Source: Pseudomonadota bacterium
GTDB taxonomy: Bacteria > Pseudomonadota > Gammaproteobacteria > Steroidobacterales > JBCBZW01
Direction: 5' to 3'
Length of the DNA: 64,000 bases
NCBI GenBank assembly: GCA_039815145.1
Contig: JBCBZW010000003.1
Span: 1 to 64,000, forward strand
This document shows, piece by piece, positions 52,884 to 63,046 of the stretch. The notes beneath the pieces were generated by a model, which saw nothing but the letters and a program-made list of their open reading frames with translations, was not told the DNA's origin and did no database searches. The position numbers were made by a program, and so were the translations under genes. How positions within the stretch are numbered: the stretch's first letter is position 1; each line of letters opens with the position of its first letter.

Positions 52884-53673
52884 CCTTCGCGGCGATCCGA
52901 TCCAGTAGCGCCGGTAGGAAGGGCTTCAGCAGCAGCCCTAAGCGCGTGCGGCTGGAGGTCAGGCACAGGCGCTTGCGCGCCCAGGTGTCCGCCAGAATCA
53001 TCTCGGCGCAGCGCGACGCGGTCAGCAGCTTGCCTTCCTGCATCGGTGAGGTGCCGAGCGCCTTACCGTCAGCACCGATCGCGCGACGATGGGTCTCGGT
53101 GAGGACGAAATCCGGGGCCGCCACGGTCACGCTCACCCCCCTGTCGCGCAGCTCGATACGCAAGCTGTCCATGAAGCCGACCAAGGCGTGCTTGCTGGCC
53201 GCGTAGGCGGTACGTTCCGGCACGCCCGTCATCCCCGCCGCGCTGGCGACCGCCACCAGGCGGCCGCCCGAGGCGCGCAGGGCAGGCAGGGCGTGGCGAA
53301 TGCAGTTCACGGCGCCCATCAGGTTGACCTGCAGCAGGTGGGGGAAGACGTCGAGGCTCTCCAGTTGATCGAAGCGGGCCCACATGGTGCTGCCAGCGTT
53401 GCACACCAGCGTGTCCAAACCGCCGAACTCGGCGATGCCCGCTTCCACCAGGCGCTGGCAGTCGGCCTCTCGGCTAACGTCGGTCGGCTGGGTGAGCACC
53501 TGCGCCCCGAGTTCACGGCACTCGCTGGCGATCTGTTCGAGGCGCTCGGTGTTGCGCGCGCCCAGGACGAGCTTAGCTCGCACGTCGGCCAGTTGCAGTG
53601 CACACGCACGACCGATGCCCTCCGTGGCGCCCGTGACCAACACGGTGCTGCCTGCGTATGGCGCCTTCGACAT
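52864..53673 (-). CDS. Short-chain dehydrogenase/reductase
   Basis: 269 residues, classical SDR: TGATEGIGRA, LVCNAGS, VASAAG with catalytic Ser and YAASKHALVG with Tyr and Lys. The tail of about 60 residues is basic and hydrophobic (LGLLLKPFLPALLDR), as in lipid or steroid-acting SDRs that touch membranes. It is divergent to the SDR at 53801. Lies between a fatty acyl-CoA reductase and PlsB, so a fatty aldehyde or ketone substrate is plausible. Confidence 0.88.
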   Translation of the reverse strand: MSKAPYAGSTVLVTGATEGIGRACALQLADVRAKLVLGARNTERLEQIASECRELGAQVLTQPTDVSREADCQRLVEAGIAEFGGLDTLVCNAGSTMWARFDQLESLDVFPHLLQVNLMGAVNCIRHALPALRASGGRLVAVASAAGMTGVPERTAYAASKHALVGFMDSLRIELRDRGVSVTVAAPDFVLTETHRRAIGADGKALGTSPMQEGKLLTASRCAEMILADTWARKRLCLTSSRTRLGLLLKPFLPALLDRIAAKAIEQRR

Positions 53674-53800
53674 AGAGCGGGACTCCCCGAAGCTGTTGGA
53701 CTGCGACGCTCCAGCGTCGGTGATGGGTTGTATATACTTTCGCCGCGTTTACCCAGGGTAGGGTGTCACGCGCGAGCGCAAACGGAGAAGCGGAACGCTT

Positions 53801-54625
53801 ATGGTCGACTTCAACGGTCTTCACATCGTCATCACCGGTGCCGCCAGCGGCTTGGGTCGGTTGATGACCGAGCGCCTGTTGGGCGCCGGGGCCACTGTAC
53901 ACGCGGTGGATGTGGATGCCGATGGGCTGAAGGATCTGCAGACCCAAGCCGACGCCGGTGGTAGCGGCCGGCTGCTGCCTTACCCGTGCGATCTCAGCAA
54001 CCGGCGCGCGATCGCTGCCACGGCTGATCAGATCCAGCATGCCTGTCCGGCCGTGGATATCCTGATCAACAATGCGGGAATCGTCTCTGGCCGCCCCTTG
54101 CTCGAGATCAGCGACGAGCAGATCGAACGCACCTTCGCGGTCAACACCTTGGCCCTGTTCTGGCTGACCCGCGCCTTTCTGCCCGCCATGGTTCGGCGCG
54201 ATGCCGGCCACATCGTGACCATCGCCTCCGCAGGTGGCCTCGTCGGCACGGCCCGCTTGACCGACTACTGCGCCAGCAAGTTTGCCGCGATCGGTTTCGA
54301 TGACTCCCTGCGGCTCGAGCTCAAGCGCCTGAACAGCCGCATTCGCACGACGGTGGTGTGCCCCTTCTACATCAACACCGGGATGTTCGAGGGCGTGCGC
54401 ACGCGCTTCCCGTGGCTACTCCCGATCCTCGAGCCCGAGTACGTGGTCGAGCGCACACTGGAGGCCGTCAGGCGCGGGCGTAGGCGCCTGATCATGCCCA
54501 GGTTCGTGCTATCCGTCTTCCTGGCCCGGCTGCTCCCCACCGCGTGGTTCGATGCGGTGATGAGTTTCTTCGGCATCAGCAAGAGCATGGACGACTTCGT
54601 CGGCCGTCGCGGCAAGGCTGAGTAG
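53801..54625 (+). CDS. Short-chain dehydrogenase/reductase (17-beta-HSD/retinol-like)
   Basis: 274 residues, classical SDR: ITGAASGLGR, NNAGIVSGR, IASAGGLVG and YCASKFAAIG. The C-terminal hydrophobic tail (FVLSVFLARLLPTAWFDAVM) suggests membrane association as in the 16C/retinol SDRs. An AT-rich TATACT sequence at 53733-53738 and a small hairpin (CGACGCT/AGCGTCG, 53704-53719) lie in the gap to the divergent SDR. Confidence 0.88.
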   Translation: MVDFNGLHIVITGAASGLGRLMTERLLGAGATVHAVDVDADGLKDLQTQADAGGSGRLLPYPCDLSNRRAIAATADQIQHACPAVDILINNAGIVSGRPLLEISDEQIERTFAVNTLALFWLTRAFLPAMVRRDAGHIVTIASAGGLVGTARLTDYCASKFAAIGFDDSLRLELKRLNSRIRTTVVCPFYINTGMFEGVRTRFPWLLPILEPEYVVERTLEAVRRGRRRLIMPRFVLSVFLARLLPTAWFDAVMSFFGISKSMDDFVGRRGKAE

Positions 54626-54627
54626 AC

Positions 54628-56493
54628 TTACTCCGCCGTGGTGGCGCCGGCCGCACCTAGCACAGGCTTTAGGCGCAGCTTCTGCCCGATGAAGATGTGC
54701 TGGCCGCTCTTCAGGGCGTTCAGGGACACGATACGATTGCGCGGGATGCCGAAGCGCTTGGCGACCTCCCACACGGAGTCACCGCGGCGCACCGTGTACA
54801 CCTCGGGCACGTAGGTCTCGAAGGTCTGTCCCTTGCCGGGGACCACCAGCATCTGTCCCACGCTCAGGCGGTCGGCGTTGCTGAGGCGATTGGCGGCGAT
54901 CAGGTCGCGCTGGCGCACGCCCAGACGTCGGGCGATCACGGAGATGCTGTCCCCCCGACGCACCCGGTAGGTGCCGCCAGGTGCTGTGACGACTGCCGCC
55001 GTGGTCGCGGCCGGTCGGCTGCTCGCTGTCGCCGGGGTGGAGATGGCCTTTGCCGTGACCGGCGCGGGCGTCGGTGCGCGCTGAGTTGCGCGCACGGGAA
55101 GCTTCAGGGTTTGCCCGACGCGGATCAGATGGGCGGACTTCAGGCCGTTCAGTTCCGCGATGGCGCGGGCGCTGACCCCGTAGCGCGCGCCGATCACCGA
55201 TAGGGACTCCCCGCGCTCCACGCGGTGTTGCACATCGGGTGTCTGCCGGGCGAAGCGTTGGGTCGCCGGCACGGCGCCGAGCGCCTCACGAGCGCTCAGT
55301 AGATCGAGGGTGGCCGGCACGCGTAGTGCGTAGCCCTTGGGCACATGCTTCTCGCCGCGCCAGATGGGCCAGCGCAGGGCGGGGTTGAGCTTGCGCAGGG
55401 TGTCGAGGTCCGTGCCGAGGCTCTCGGCCAGCGCCGCCGCCGGCACGAAGTCCGGAATCTCCACCGCGTGATGCGGCACCGGACTGGCCGGGGTGACGTC
55501 GCCGAAGTACTGGGAGGCGTGCTGATGCACGTGGACGGCGGCGATGAACGAGGCGTAGAAGTTTCGCGAGGCAAAGCCGAAGGTGCGACCGTCGTAGCGC
55601 TCGACGATGTCACCGATGTTCTGTGTGCCGAGCTTGACGGTGGCGCGACGCATGCCCGCGACGCCGTGGTTGTACGCGGTGAGGGCGAGTGGCCAGGCGC
55701 CCAGGTCCTCATGGTTCTGCTGCAGCAGGCGGGCGGCGGCCGCGGCGGCCAGGTAGGGGTCCAGGCGTTCGTCCACCACGTGGTCGACCTGCATGAAGCG
55801 CCGCCCCGTGGAACGGGTGAACTGCCACATGCCGACGGCGGCGGCGTGGGAGCGCGCGCCGGCATTGTAGGAACTCTCCACGTGGGGCAGCAGGGCCAGT
55901 TCCTCGGGCAGGCCGAGGGCGGCGAACTCCGCGCGGATGTGATCGAGGTAACGGCCGGAACGCGCGAGGCCCTCACGGAAGCGATTGGCCTGTCCCAACT
56001 GAAAGCGCAGGCGCTTGGCGGCCTGCGCCAGGGTGGCGTTGGTGACGTCCTCGGGCCACAGGCTCAGCACCTCGCGTTGCTCGTCGGTGAGGCCTGAGCG
56101 CGCACCGCTCGCCAGGCGCTCGAGGATGCGTCGGTAATGGGTGATGCGCTTGGACACGAGGCGGCTGCGCTGGCGGCGCGAGAGTTCACCGCCGAGTTCG
56201 ACTACCTCGTAGACCACACCGAGCTCTCGGTTGTCGTGGATGAACCCTTGGCTGGTCTCCACTTCCGTGTAGACGCGGCGCCAGAAGTCCGTTGCCGCGT
56301 GCAGGCTCGGCGGCACGGGGAAATGGGCCGGATCAGCGCCGGTGACGGGGGCGGTGGCCTCGTCGGCCGCTGCCACCGTGGCGAAGAGCCAGACGAGCAC
56401 GGCCAACCAGGGTGCCCAGGTGATGGCTTGCGTCCCTTGGGCCCAGGCCCGTATGGTCCGCCCTTTGGCGGCGCCCCAGCGCAGTTGGCTCAT
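54628..56493 (-). CDS. mltD: Membrane-bound lytic transglycosylase D with three LysM domains
   Basis: 621 residues. A signal sequence (LVWLFATVAAA) precedes a goose-type/SLT lytic transglycosylase domain with LLPHVESSYNAGARSHAAAVG in parts: HVESSYNAGA (catalytic Glu) and AAVGMWQFTRSTG. Three LysM peptidoglycan-binding repeats follow, separated by Thr/Pro/Ala linkers (VERGESLSVIGARYGV, VRRGDSISVIARRLGV, VRRGDSVWEVAKRFGI). It cleaves glycan strands in the periplasm. ATG 56493 with GGGAAGA upstream; the frame runs on to 56592. Confidence 0.93.
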   Translation of the reverse strand: MSQLRWGAAKGRTIRAWAQGTQAITWAPWLAVLVWLFATVAAADEATAPVTGADPAHFPVPPSLHAATDFWRRVYTEVETSQGFIHDNRELGVVYEVVELGGELSRRQRSRLVSKRITHYRRILERLASGARSGLTDEQREVLSLWPEDVTNATLAQAAKRLRFQLGQANRFREGLARSGRYLDHIRAEFAALGLPEELALLPHVESSYNAGARSHAAAVGMWQFTRSTGRRFMQVDHVVDERLDPYLAAAAAARLLQQNHEDLGAWPLALTAYNHGVAGMRRATVKLGTQNIGDIVERYDGRTFGFASRNFYASFIAAVHVHQHASQYFGDVTPASPVPHHAVEIPDFVPAAALAESLGTDLDTLRKLNPALRWPIWRGEKHVPKGYALRVPATLDLLSAREALGAVPATQRFARQTPDVQHRVERGESLSVIGARYGVSARAIAELNGLKSAHLIRVGQTLKLPVRATQRAPTPAPVTAKAISTPATASSRPAATTAAVVTAPGGTYRVRRGDSISVIARRLGVRQRDLIAANRLSNADRLSVGQMLVVPGKGQTFETYVPEVYTVRRGDSVWEVAKRFGIPRNRIVSLNALKSGQHIFIGQKLRLKPVLGAAGATTAE

Positions 56494-56655
56494 CGCGTCT
56501 TCCCGAATGAGGTGAGGGGCCAGAGCGGCGCGTCTGCCGCGGACTCGGCCGAAAACGGGGGATCTGGCGATCCGTGCAACGAATGTTTGCAAGTGTCGCC
56601 ATTACCCTACCCCAAGCGTCGGCCGCCCTCCAACCACTCGTTCCCGATGTGACAT

Positions 56656-57639
56656 ATGCAGTCTTCCGAGCCCGCTGAGGGCGTGCGCAAATCCCAATCC
56701 GTGACGCAGAAAAAGCTTCGCAAGCGCTTGCGCCGCCAGGTCGGTCAGGCCATCGGCGACTACGCGATGATCGAGGCGGGTGATCGGGTCATGGTGTGTC
56801 TGTCGGGCGGCAAGGACTCCTACTCGATGTTGGACGTGCTGCTCGACCTGCAGGCGGCCGCCCCCGTGCCCTTCACCCTCGACGCGGTGAACCTGGATCA
56901 GAAACAGCCGCACTTCCCGGCTCAGGTGCTCCCGGACTACTGCCGTGAGCGAGGGGTGACCCTGCACGTGCTGGAGCAGGACACCTACAGCGTGGTGAAG
57001 CGGGTGGTGCCCGAGGGGCGCACGATGTGCGGCCTTTGCTCGCGCCTGCGTCGCGGCGCGCTGTACCGCTTTGCGCGGGAGGAGGGCTTTACCAAGATCG
57101 CCCTCGGCCACCATCGCGACGACATCCTGGAAACCCTGCTCATGAACATGTTCAACGGCGGCCGGCTGGCGGCGATGCCGCCGAAGCTGCTGAGCGAGGA
57201 CGGCGAGTGCACCGTGATCAGGCCCCTGGCCTACTGCGAGGAGCGGGACTTGGCGCGTTTTGCGGTGCTGCAGGGCTACCCCATCATCCCCTGCCGTCTG
57301 TGTGGCTCGCAGGAGAATTCCCAGCGCCGCAGCGTCAAGGCCCTGCTACGTGAGTGGGAGCGCGATCACCCCGGACGCATCGCCTCCATGTTCAGATCCC
57401 TGCAGCACGTGGTGCCGAGCCATCTGATGGACGCGGAACATCACGATTTCGCCGGCCTGCGAAGCGCCAACGCGCCTGCGCCAGCAGCCAGCGCCGACGC
57501 TAAGGCCTGGCTGATGCCCTCGCCGAGCGCTCAGCAGGCGCCGGCCACCTGCGAGGGGGAGAAGGCAGCCAAGCCGAGCAAGGCCGGCTCCGGCGCGGTG
57601 ATCAGCGCGGTGGGGATGGGCGCCAGCAGCTGCGAGTAG
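56656..57639 (+). CDS. ttcA: tRNA 2-thiocytidine biosynthesis protein
   Basis: 327 residues. The PP-loop [11 protein letters not shown] (ATP binding) and the two CxxC pairs (MCGLC and PCRLC), which bind the iron-sulfur cluster, define TtcA. It thiolates C32 of certain tRNAs. After the conserved core (about residue 265) an Ala/Pro/Ser-rich tail overlaps the convergent glk gene by 109 bases (57531-57639), and may simply be a readout of that strand. Confidence 0.95.
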   Translation: MQSSEPAEGVRKSQSVTQKKLRKRLRRQVGQAIGDYAMIEAGDRVMVCLSGGKDSYSMLDVLLDLQAAAPVPFTLDAVNLDQKQPHFPAQVLPDYCRERGVTLHVLEQDTYSVVKRVVPEGRTMCGLCSRLRRGALYRFAREEGFTKIALGHHRDDILETLLMNMFNGGRLAAMPPKLLSEDGECTVIRPLAYCEERDLARFAVLQGYPIIPCRLCGSQENSQRRSVKALLREWERDHPGRIASMFRSLQHVVPSHLMDAEHHDFAGLRSANAPAPAASADAKAWLMPSPSAQQAPATCEGEKAAKPSKAGSGAVISAVGMGASSCE

Positions 57640-58583
57640 TGGCCCTTGCTCTCGAAGCGCTTGCGGAAGTCCGAGGCGATGAGGCGCGGCCGTAGGCGGG
57701 GCAGGATGCCGCCCGCCAGGTACACCCCCGAGTAGGCGCCGAAGCTCAGGGCCAGGTCGCCGGCGAAGCCGCCCAGCATCGCGAAGAAGATCTGCAGGGT
57801 GCGCTCCGCCACGCGATCGCCCGCATCTGCTCTGGCCACCACCTCCGCCGCGTCCTCCGCGTTGGCCTCGCTGCCGTGTCCGCCGAGGGTGGCCACGGCG
57901 CGGTGCAGGCGCACCAGGCCGGCGCCGCACAGGAGCGTCTCCCAGCTCACGTGCCCCTCGCGCTCGCGCACCCAGGCGATGAGTTCCGCCTCCTGCTCGG
58001 TGAAGGCGGCGGCGGTGGCGTGGCCGCCTTCGCCCTCGATGGCCACGTAGCCCGCGCCGTGGGGGATCAGGGCCGAGACGCCGAGCCCGGTGCCGGGGCC
58101 GAGCACCACCGTGGGCGTGGCGGGCGAACTGCCGCGGTCTGCTCGGCGGGCCACGCCACCCAGGGGCTGCAGTTCGTCCTCACCCAGCCAGGGCAGGCAC
58201 AGGGCCACGGCCGTGAAGTCGTTGATCAGGTGCACCCGCTCGATGCGCAACTCCCGGGCGAGCGATTCGCTGCTGAAGACCCAATCGCGGCGGTTGGTGA
58301 GGCGTACCTCCGTGCCGGTGATCGGCGCCGCCACGGCGATCGCCGCATCCACCGGGGGATGGTCCAGTGCCTCGCCGAGGGCGGCCAGGTAGGCCTTCAG
58401 CGCTGCGGCCAGCCCGGAATGCTCGTCGTTGCGCAGGCGGGCGAGATGGGCCACGGTGCCGTCGCTGGCGACGATGCCGGCGCGGGTGTTGGTGCCGCCG
58501 ACATCGGCGACCAGGCGGTGGGTGACGGGTTGTACGCGAGCGGTCATGGACACTGGCTTCGACTGGGTGGACGACTGCCGCAT
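57531..58583 (-). CDS. glk: Glucokinase
   Basis: 350 residues from the ATG at 58583 (AAGGGG 8 nt upstream); an ATG at 58547 (MTARVQPV) is also possible and is closer to typical N-termini. ROK-independent bacterial glucokinase: [13 protein letters not shown] (ATP site), [43 protein letters not shown] and [13 protein letters not shown]. It phosphorylates glucose with ATP. The extreme C-terminus overlaps ttcA by 109 bases on the opposite strand. Confidence 0.93.
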   Translation of the reverse strand: MRQSSTQSKPVSMTARVQPVTHRLVADVGGTNTRAGIVASDGTVAHLARLRNDEHSGLAAALKAYLAALGEALDHPPVDAAIAVAAPITGTEVRLTNRRDWVFSSESLARELRIERVHLINDFTAVALCLPWLGEDELQPLGGVARRADRGSSPATPTVVLGPGTGLGVSALIPHGAGYVAIEGEGGHATAAAFTEQEAELIAWVREREGHVSWETLLCGAGLVRLHRAVATLGGHGSEANAEDAAEVVARADAGDRVAERTLQIFFAMLGGFAGDLALSFGAYSGVYLAGGILPRLRPRLIASDFRKRFESKGHYSQLLAPIPTALITAPEPALLGLAAFSPSQVAGAC

Positions 58584-58656
58584 AATACCGCCCCTTGCGG
58601 GGAGAGCACGGAGTAGCGCGATTGGTTGAGCAACGGGCTCACGAGGGAACGCTTCG

Positions 58657-61116
58657 ATGAGGTGGCTGGGGCTGGATCGCCTGCTGTTCGCCCTGGCGCG
58701 GCGCGTGCTGGGGCTGTTGGTCAAGCCCTCGGTGCTGCCCTCGCCGCTGCAGTTCGAGGCCGGCGGCTCGGAGCCGATCTGCTACGTGCTGGAGAATAAT
58801 TCCCTTAGCGACCTGCTCACGCTCGACCTCGTGTGTCTGCGCCACGGCTTGCCACGCCCGGGCCATCCCCTCCTGTCCCTGCACGAGCGCCGCTCGGTCA
58901 TCATGTTGCGCACCAAGCGTCACTGGTATTCGCGACGCCTGACCCGCTCGGCGCGCCTCGAGCGCATGACGGAGATGGTCGCCACGGACTCTGAGCGCGA
59001 CGCGCGACTGATCCCCGTCTCGATTTTCTGGGGGCGAACGCCGGAGCGCGAGAATCCGCGTTCCGTGTTCAAACTCCTCTTCGAAGAGGCCTGGGGCGTG
59101 GGGGGACGCCTGCATCGCCTGTTCGTGATCGCGGCCAATGGGCGCAACGCGCTGGTCCAGTTCTCCCCCGCCATGTCCCTGCGCAAGCCCGTCGACGAGG
59201 GCCTGGACGCGGGGCGCGCCGTACGCCGCACCCATCGCCGCCTGCGGGTGCACTTCCGCCAGCTGCGGGTGGCCGTGATCGGGCCGGATCTCTCTCATCG
59301 ACGCACGCTGACTAGCAGAATCGTTCGCTCCCTGGCCGTGCGACAAGCGGTGGCCCGTGAGGCTCGAGCACAGGATCAACCGCGGCGCAAGGTGCTGAAG
59401 AAGGCGGTGGCCTACACCGCCGAGATCGCCGCGGACTACTCCTACCCGACCGTCCGTGTGCTCGATCGCATCCTCGAGTGGTGGTGGAACCAACGCTACG
59501 AGGGCATCGATATCCACCACCTGGACAAGCTGAAGGCCGTGGTGGAAGGCAACGAGGTGATCTACGTTCCCTGTCACCGTAGCCACATCGACTACCTGCT
59601 GCTCTCCTACGTCTTGCACCGTGCGGGCTTGGTGATCCCTCACATCGCCGCCGGCATCAACCTCAACCTCCCGGTCATCGGCACCTTGCTGCGCCGGGGT
59701 GGGGCGTTCTTCATGCGCCGTAGCTTCCGCGGCAACCGCCTCTACGCGGCGGTGTTCAACGAGTACCTGAGCCAGAACATGGATCGCGGCGTCTCCCTCG
59801 AGTACTTCATCGAGGGCACGCGAAGCCGCACCGGGCGCCTGCTGGAGCCGAAGCTGGGCATGTTGTCGATGACCCTGCGCGGCTTCCTGCGCCATCGCAG
59901 CCGGCCGGTGGTGTTCGTGCCGATCTATATCGGCTACGAGCACCTGTTCGAGGGGCGTGCTTACGTCGGTGAGCTCAGCGGGCAGGCCAAGAAGAAGGAA
60001 TCGGTCATCGACCTGGTGCGTGTGCTGGCCACCTTGCGTGGCAAGTACGGTCGCGTCTCGGTCTCCATCGGCGAGCCGCTCTTCCTCGATGGCTTGCTGG
60101 ACGAGCGCGCCCCTGGCTGGCGCGAGCGCGATGCGCTGGTGCTGGAGAAGGGAAACCCTGCCGCGGGCGGCGGCGGTGTGGTGGCGCGATTGGCGGAGGA
60201 GATCCACCGCCGCATCAACACCACGGCAGCGGTGAACCCCATCAATCTCCTGGCCTTGGCCCTGCTGGCCACGCCGAAGAACGCCATGCTGGAGCGCGAC
60301 CTGGCGGCGATGCTCGACCTCTACACGGAGCTGCTTCGCCGTGCGCCTTACTCACCGCTGGTGAGCGTGGCGGACATGAGCGGTGAGCAGATCATCCGCT
60401 ACGCCGACGGTATGGGCCTGCTGCGACGCCAGTCCCACAAGCTCGGTGACGTGCTCTCCCTGTCCGAGGAGAACGCGATTCTCCTCACCTACCTTCGCAA
60501 CAACGTGCTGCACGTGGTGGCGATGCCGTCCCTGATCGCCTGTTGCTTTCTCAACAACCGGCGCCTCTCCGTGCGCAAGGTGGTGCGCCTAGTGCGCCTG
60601 GTGTATCCCTTCATTCGCTCAGAGCTCTACCTGCAGTGGGAGGATGGGCAGATCGGGGAGGTGGTGCGAAGTACGATCCGCGAACTCGTGCAGCTCGGTT
60701 TGTTGAGCTACGAGCACGGCGACAACGCCGTTCGTCGCCCGGTAGCGGGATCCGTCGAGGCGGTGCGTCTGTCGGTGCTGGCCCAGGGCACGCTGCAGAC
60801 CATCGAGCGCTACTACATGACCTTCGCGCTACTGTTCAAGCACGGCTCCGGGGCGCTCACGGCGCCGGAGCTGGAGAGTCTCTGTCAGCTGATGGCTCAG
60901 CGGATGGCGATGCTCCACGGGCTGAATGCGCCGGAGTTCTTCGCCAAGCAGCTCTTTCGCAACTTCATCCGCGTGCTACAGCAGCGTGGCGTGGTGCGCG
61001 AGGAGGAGGACGGGGGCCTGGCCTTCGACGACAGCCTCAAGGTGATCGAGGCGGACGCCAAGCTGGTGCTCAACGAGCAGATTCGCCACAGCGTCCTGCA
61101 GGTGACGCACGTCTAG
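58657..61116 (+). CDS. plsB: Glycerol-3-phosphate 1-O-acyltransferase
   Basis: 819 residues, the full E. coli PlsB size. The acyltransferase motif VPCHRSHIDYLLLSY (HX4D, around residue 306) is followed by RRGGAFFMRRSFRGN, FIEGTRSRTGRLLEPKLG and VFVPIYIGYEHL. It makes lysophosphatidate at the inner membrane, the first step of phospholipid synthesis. GAGGGAA about 8 nt before the ATG. Transcribed divergently from glk. Confidence 0.96.
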   Translation: MRWLGLDRLLFALARRVLGLLVKPSVLPSPLQFEAGGSEPICYVLENNSLSDLLTLDLVCLRHGLPRPGHPLLSLHERRSVIMLRTKRHWYSRRLTRSARLERMTEMVATDSERDARLIPVSIFWGRTPERENPRSVFKLLFEEAWGVGGRLHRLFVIAANGRNALVQFSPAMSLRKPVDEGLDAGRAVRRTHRRLRVHFRQLRVAVIGPDLSHRRTLTSRIVRSLAVRQAVAREARAQDQPRRKVLKKAVAYTAEIAADYSYPTVRVLDRILEWWWNQRYEGIDIHHLDKLKAVVEGNEVIYVPCHRSHIDYLLLSYVLHRAGLVIPHIAAGINLNLPVIGTLLRRGGAFFMRRSFRGNRLYAAVFNEYLSQNMDRGVSLEYFIEGTRSRTGRLLEPKLGMLSMTLRGFLRHRSRPVVFVPIYIGYEHLFEGRAYVGELSGQAKKKESVIDLVRVLATLRGKYGRVSVSIGEPLFLDGLLDERAPGWRERDALVLEKGNPAAGGGGVVARLAEEIHRRINTTAAVNPINLLALALLATPKNAMLERDLAAMLDLYTELLRRAPYSPLVSVADMSGEQIIRYADGMGLLRRQSHKLGDVLSLSEENAILLTYLRNNVLHVVAMPSLIACCFLNNRRLSVRKVVRLVRLVYPFIRSELYLQWEDGQIGEVVRSTIRELVQLGLLSYEHGDNAVRRPVAGSVEAVRLSVLAQGTLQTIERYYMTFALLFKHGSGALTAPELESLCQLMAQRMAMLHGLNAPEFFAKQLFRNFIRVLQQRGVVREEEDGGLAFDDSLKVIEADAKLVLNEQIRHSVLQVTHV

Positions 61117-61127
61117 AAAGGTCGCGC

Positions 61128-61343
61128 TCAGGCGTTGAGGTCGGGGATCAGCTCGCTCTCGAGGTGCGCGATCATGTCCTTAAGCTGCAACTTGCGCTTT
61201 TTCATTCGGCGCAGTTCCAGCTGGTCCGTGGCCGGACTTACAGCGGCCACCTCGATTTCCTCGTCGAGCCGTCGGTGCGCCAGGCGCAGCTCCTTCAGCT
61301 TGGCGAAGCCCTCGAAGACCTCGGTGTCTATCTTGTCAGCCAT
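61128..61343 (-). CDS. DUF465-family small protein
   Basis: 71 residues. A helical hairpin with a charged pattern; KLKELRLAHRRLDEEI, then MKKRKLQLKDMIAHLESE. DUF465/YdcH-like proteins are small cytoplasmic proteins of unknown function. Convergent with plsB. Confidence 0.85.
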   Translation of the reverse strand: MADKIDTEVFEGFAKLKELRLAHRRLDEEIEVAAVSPATDQLELRRMKKRKLQLKDMIAHLESELIPDLNA

Positions 61344-61396
61344 GGCACGATCTCGCGACGGCGCAGGTGAGCAGGAGCACGGCAGGCCGTGTTCGC

Positions 61397-62212
61397 CTAG
61401 TCCGGTAGATAACTCGTCCAGTCCCGGTCCCCATCCCCATAGACCAGGAAATGGGGGTTGAGAATCTCATCTCGGGCATTGTAAGTCAGCGGCTCTCCGG
61501 ACGTGTTCACCACGCGCCCGCCGGCGGCTTCCACCACGGCTTGGGCAGCCGCCGTGTCCCACTCGGAGGTGGGGCCCAGGCGCGGATAAATGTCGGCGCC
61601 GCCTTCTGCCACGATGCAGAACTTCAGGGAACTGCCCATCGCGATGATCTCGTGTTCTCCGAGCGCTTCGAGATAGCCGTCCAGCAGGGCGCCGCGGTGG
61701 GAGCGGCTGCCGACCACGCGCACAGGCTGCTGGCTGGGCTTGGTGACCTGGATCGAGCGGTGCTCGTCGCCTTCGCTCTTGAAGGCCCCGAGGCCGTCGG
61801 CCCCGAAGTAGTCGATGCCAGCCCCGAGCGCGGGCACGTGAACGACGCCGAGCACCGGGCGGTTGCCGTGGACCAGGGCGATGTTCACGGTAAACTCATC
61901 GTTGCGCTTGATGAACTCCTTGGTGCCATCGAGGGGATCGACCACCCAGAGGGTCTCCCAGGTGCGGCGCGCCTCGACGTCCTCCTTTTTGCTCTCCTCG
62001 GAGAGCACGGGGAACTGCGGCGTCAGCTCGGCCAGTCCCTCCATGATCGCCCGGTGGGAGGCGAGATCGGCGGCCGTAAGGGGCGAGTCGTCGTCCTTCT
62101 TCTCAACGTCGAAGTCGGCGGAATTGTAGATCTCGAGGATTCGACGGCCGGCGCGACGGGCGATGGCCACGACCTCTGGCAGCAGTGACTTGAGCGGCAG
62201 TTGAGCGTCCAT
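61397..62212 (-). CDS. cysQ: 3'(2'),5'-bisphosphate nucleotidase
   Basis: 271 residues, an inositol-monophosphatase-fold phosphatase: DDSPLTAADLASHRAI, LSEESKKEDVE, WVVDPLDGTKEFIKRNDEFTVN in parts (VDPLDGTKEF; the metal-binding DPxDGT) and SEWDTAAAQAVVEAAGG. It converts PAP to AMP, protecting sulfate assimilation and other PAP-sensitive enzymes. The ATG at 62212 replaces an upstream frame extension to 62269. Confidence 0.95.
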   Translation of the reverse strand: MDAQLPLKSLLPEVVAIARRAGRRILEIYNSADFDVEKKDDDSPLTAADLASHRAIMEGLAELTPQFPVLSEESKKEDVEARRTWETLWVVDPLDGTKEFIKRNDEFTVNIALVHGNRPVLGVVHVPALGAGIDYFGADGLGAFKSEGDEHRSIQVTKPSQQPVRVVGSRSHRGALLDGYLEALGEHEIIAMGSSLKFCIVAEGGADIYPRLGPTSEWDTAAAQAVVEAAGGRVVNTSGEPLTYNARDEILNPHFLVYGDGDRDWTSYLPD

Positions 62213-62350
62213 CCGATCCCCGATCTCAGTTGACGTGAGGCGCCCACGAGCGCGCGAGGGCCGTATCATATCCGACCACGGCCGACTCGCGGGTGGCCCT
62301 GGCGCACGTTGTGCGGACCTGGTTCACGAACGGCGCTCTTGGGGGAACAG

Positions 62351-63046
62351 ATGACCGCTGCCATCGACTGGGATCGGGCGCAGACCGTGCTGCTGGACAT
62401 GGATGGCACCCTCCTCGACCTGGCCTTCGACAATTTCTTCTGGCGCGAGCTGATCCCTGAGGAGTATGGGCGCCGCGAGGGTCTGTCTCCCGATGCGGCG
62501 CGCGACCACGTCTACGCCTCCTACGAAGCGCGCTCCGGTACCCTCGATTGGTACTGCCTGGATCATTGGGAGGAGGCGTTCGGTCTTGATCTGGTTGCGC
62601 TCAAGCGCCAGCACCTCGCCGGAGTGTGCTTCTTGCCGGGGGTGGAGGCGTTTCTCGCGGCCCTGGGAGGCGCCGGTCTGCGCCGGGTCATCGCGACCAA
62701 TGCCCATGGCACCACCCTGACCCTGAAGCTGCAGCAGACTGGGCTTGCCTCGTTGGTCGATGAGGTGCATTCGTCCCACCATCTGGGCGCGGCGAAGGAG
62801 GAGCAGGCCTTCTGGCAGGCCTTTCGGCGCAAGCTCGGGTTCGAGCCTGCCAGCACCGTGCTGATCGACGACAACGTAGCGGTGCTGGATGCAGCACACG
62901 CCTTCGGTATTGGTCAGTGTCTGGCGATCAGCCAGCCGGATTCCACCCAGCCGCCGCAGGACGCGACGAGCCTTGAGTATCCGTGGGTGGTGGGTGTCGC
63001 CGCGTTGACGCCCGCGCTCACGCGGGCGCAGGGAAGCGGTGCTTAG
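62351..63046 (+). CDS. yrfG: HAD-family GMP/IMP 5'-nucleotidase (YrfG type)
   Basis: 231 residues. HAD motifs [18 protein letters not shown] (motif I), ATNAHG (motif II) and [12 protein letters not shown] (motif IV), with NWYCLD-like [16 protein letters not shown] in between. YrfG (NagD-unrelated) dephosphorylates GMP and IMP. GGGGGAACAG directly before the ATG is the RBS. Its TAG stop overlaps the convergent helicase stop by 4 bases. Confidence 0.92.
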   Translation: MTAAIDWDRAQTVLLDMDGTLLDLAFDNFFWRELIPEEYGRREGLSPDAARDHVYASYEARSGTLDWYCLDHWEEAFGLDLVALKRQHLAGVCFLPGVEAFLAALGGAGLRRVIATNAHGTTLTLKLQQTGLASLVDEVHSSHHLGAAKEEQAFWQAFRRKLGFEPASTVLIDDNVAVLDAAHAFGIGQCLAISQPDSTQPPQDATSLEYPWVVGVAALTPALTRAQGSGA

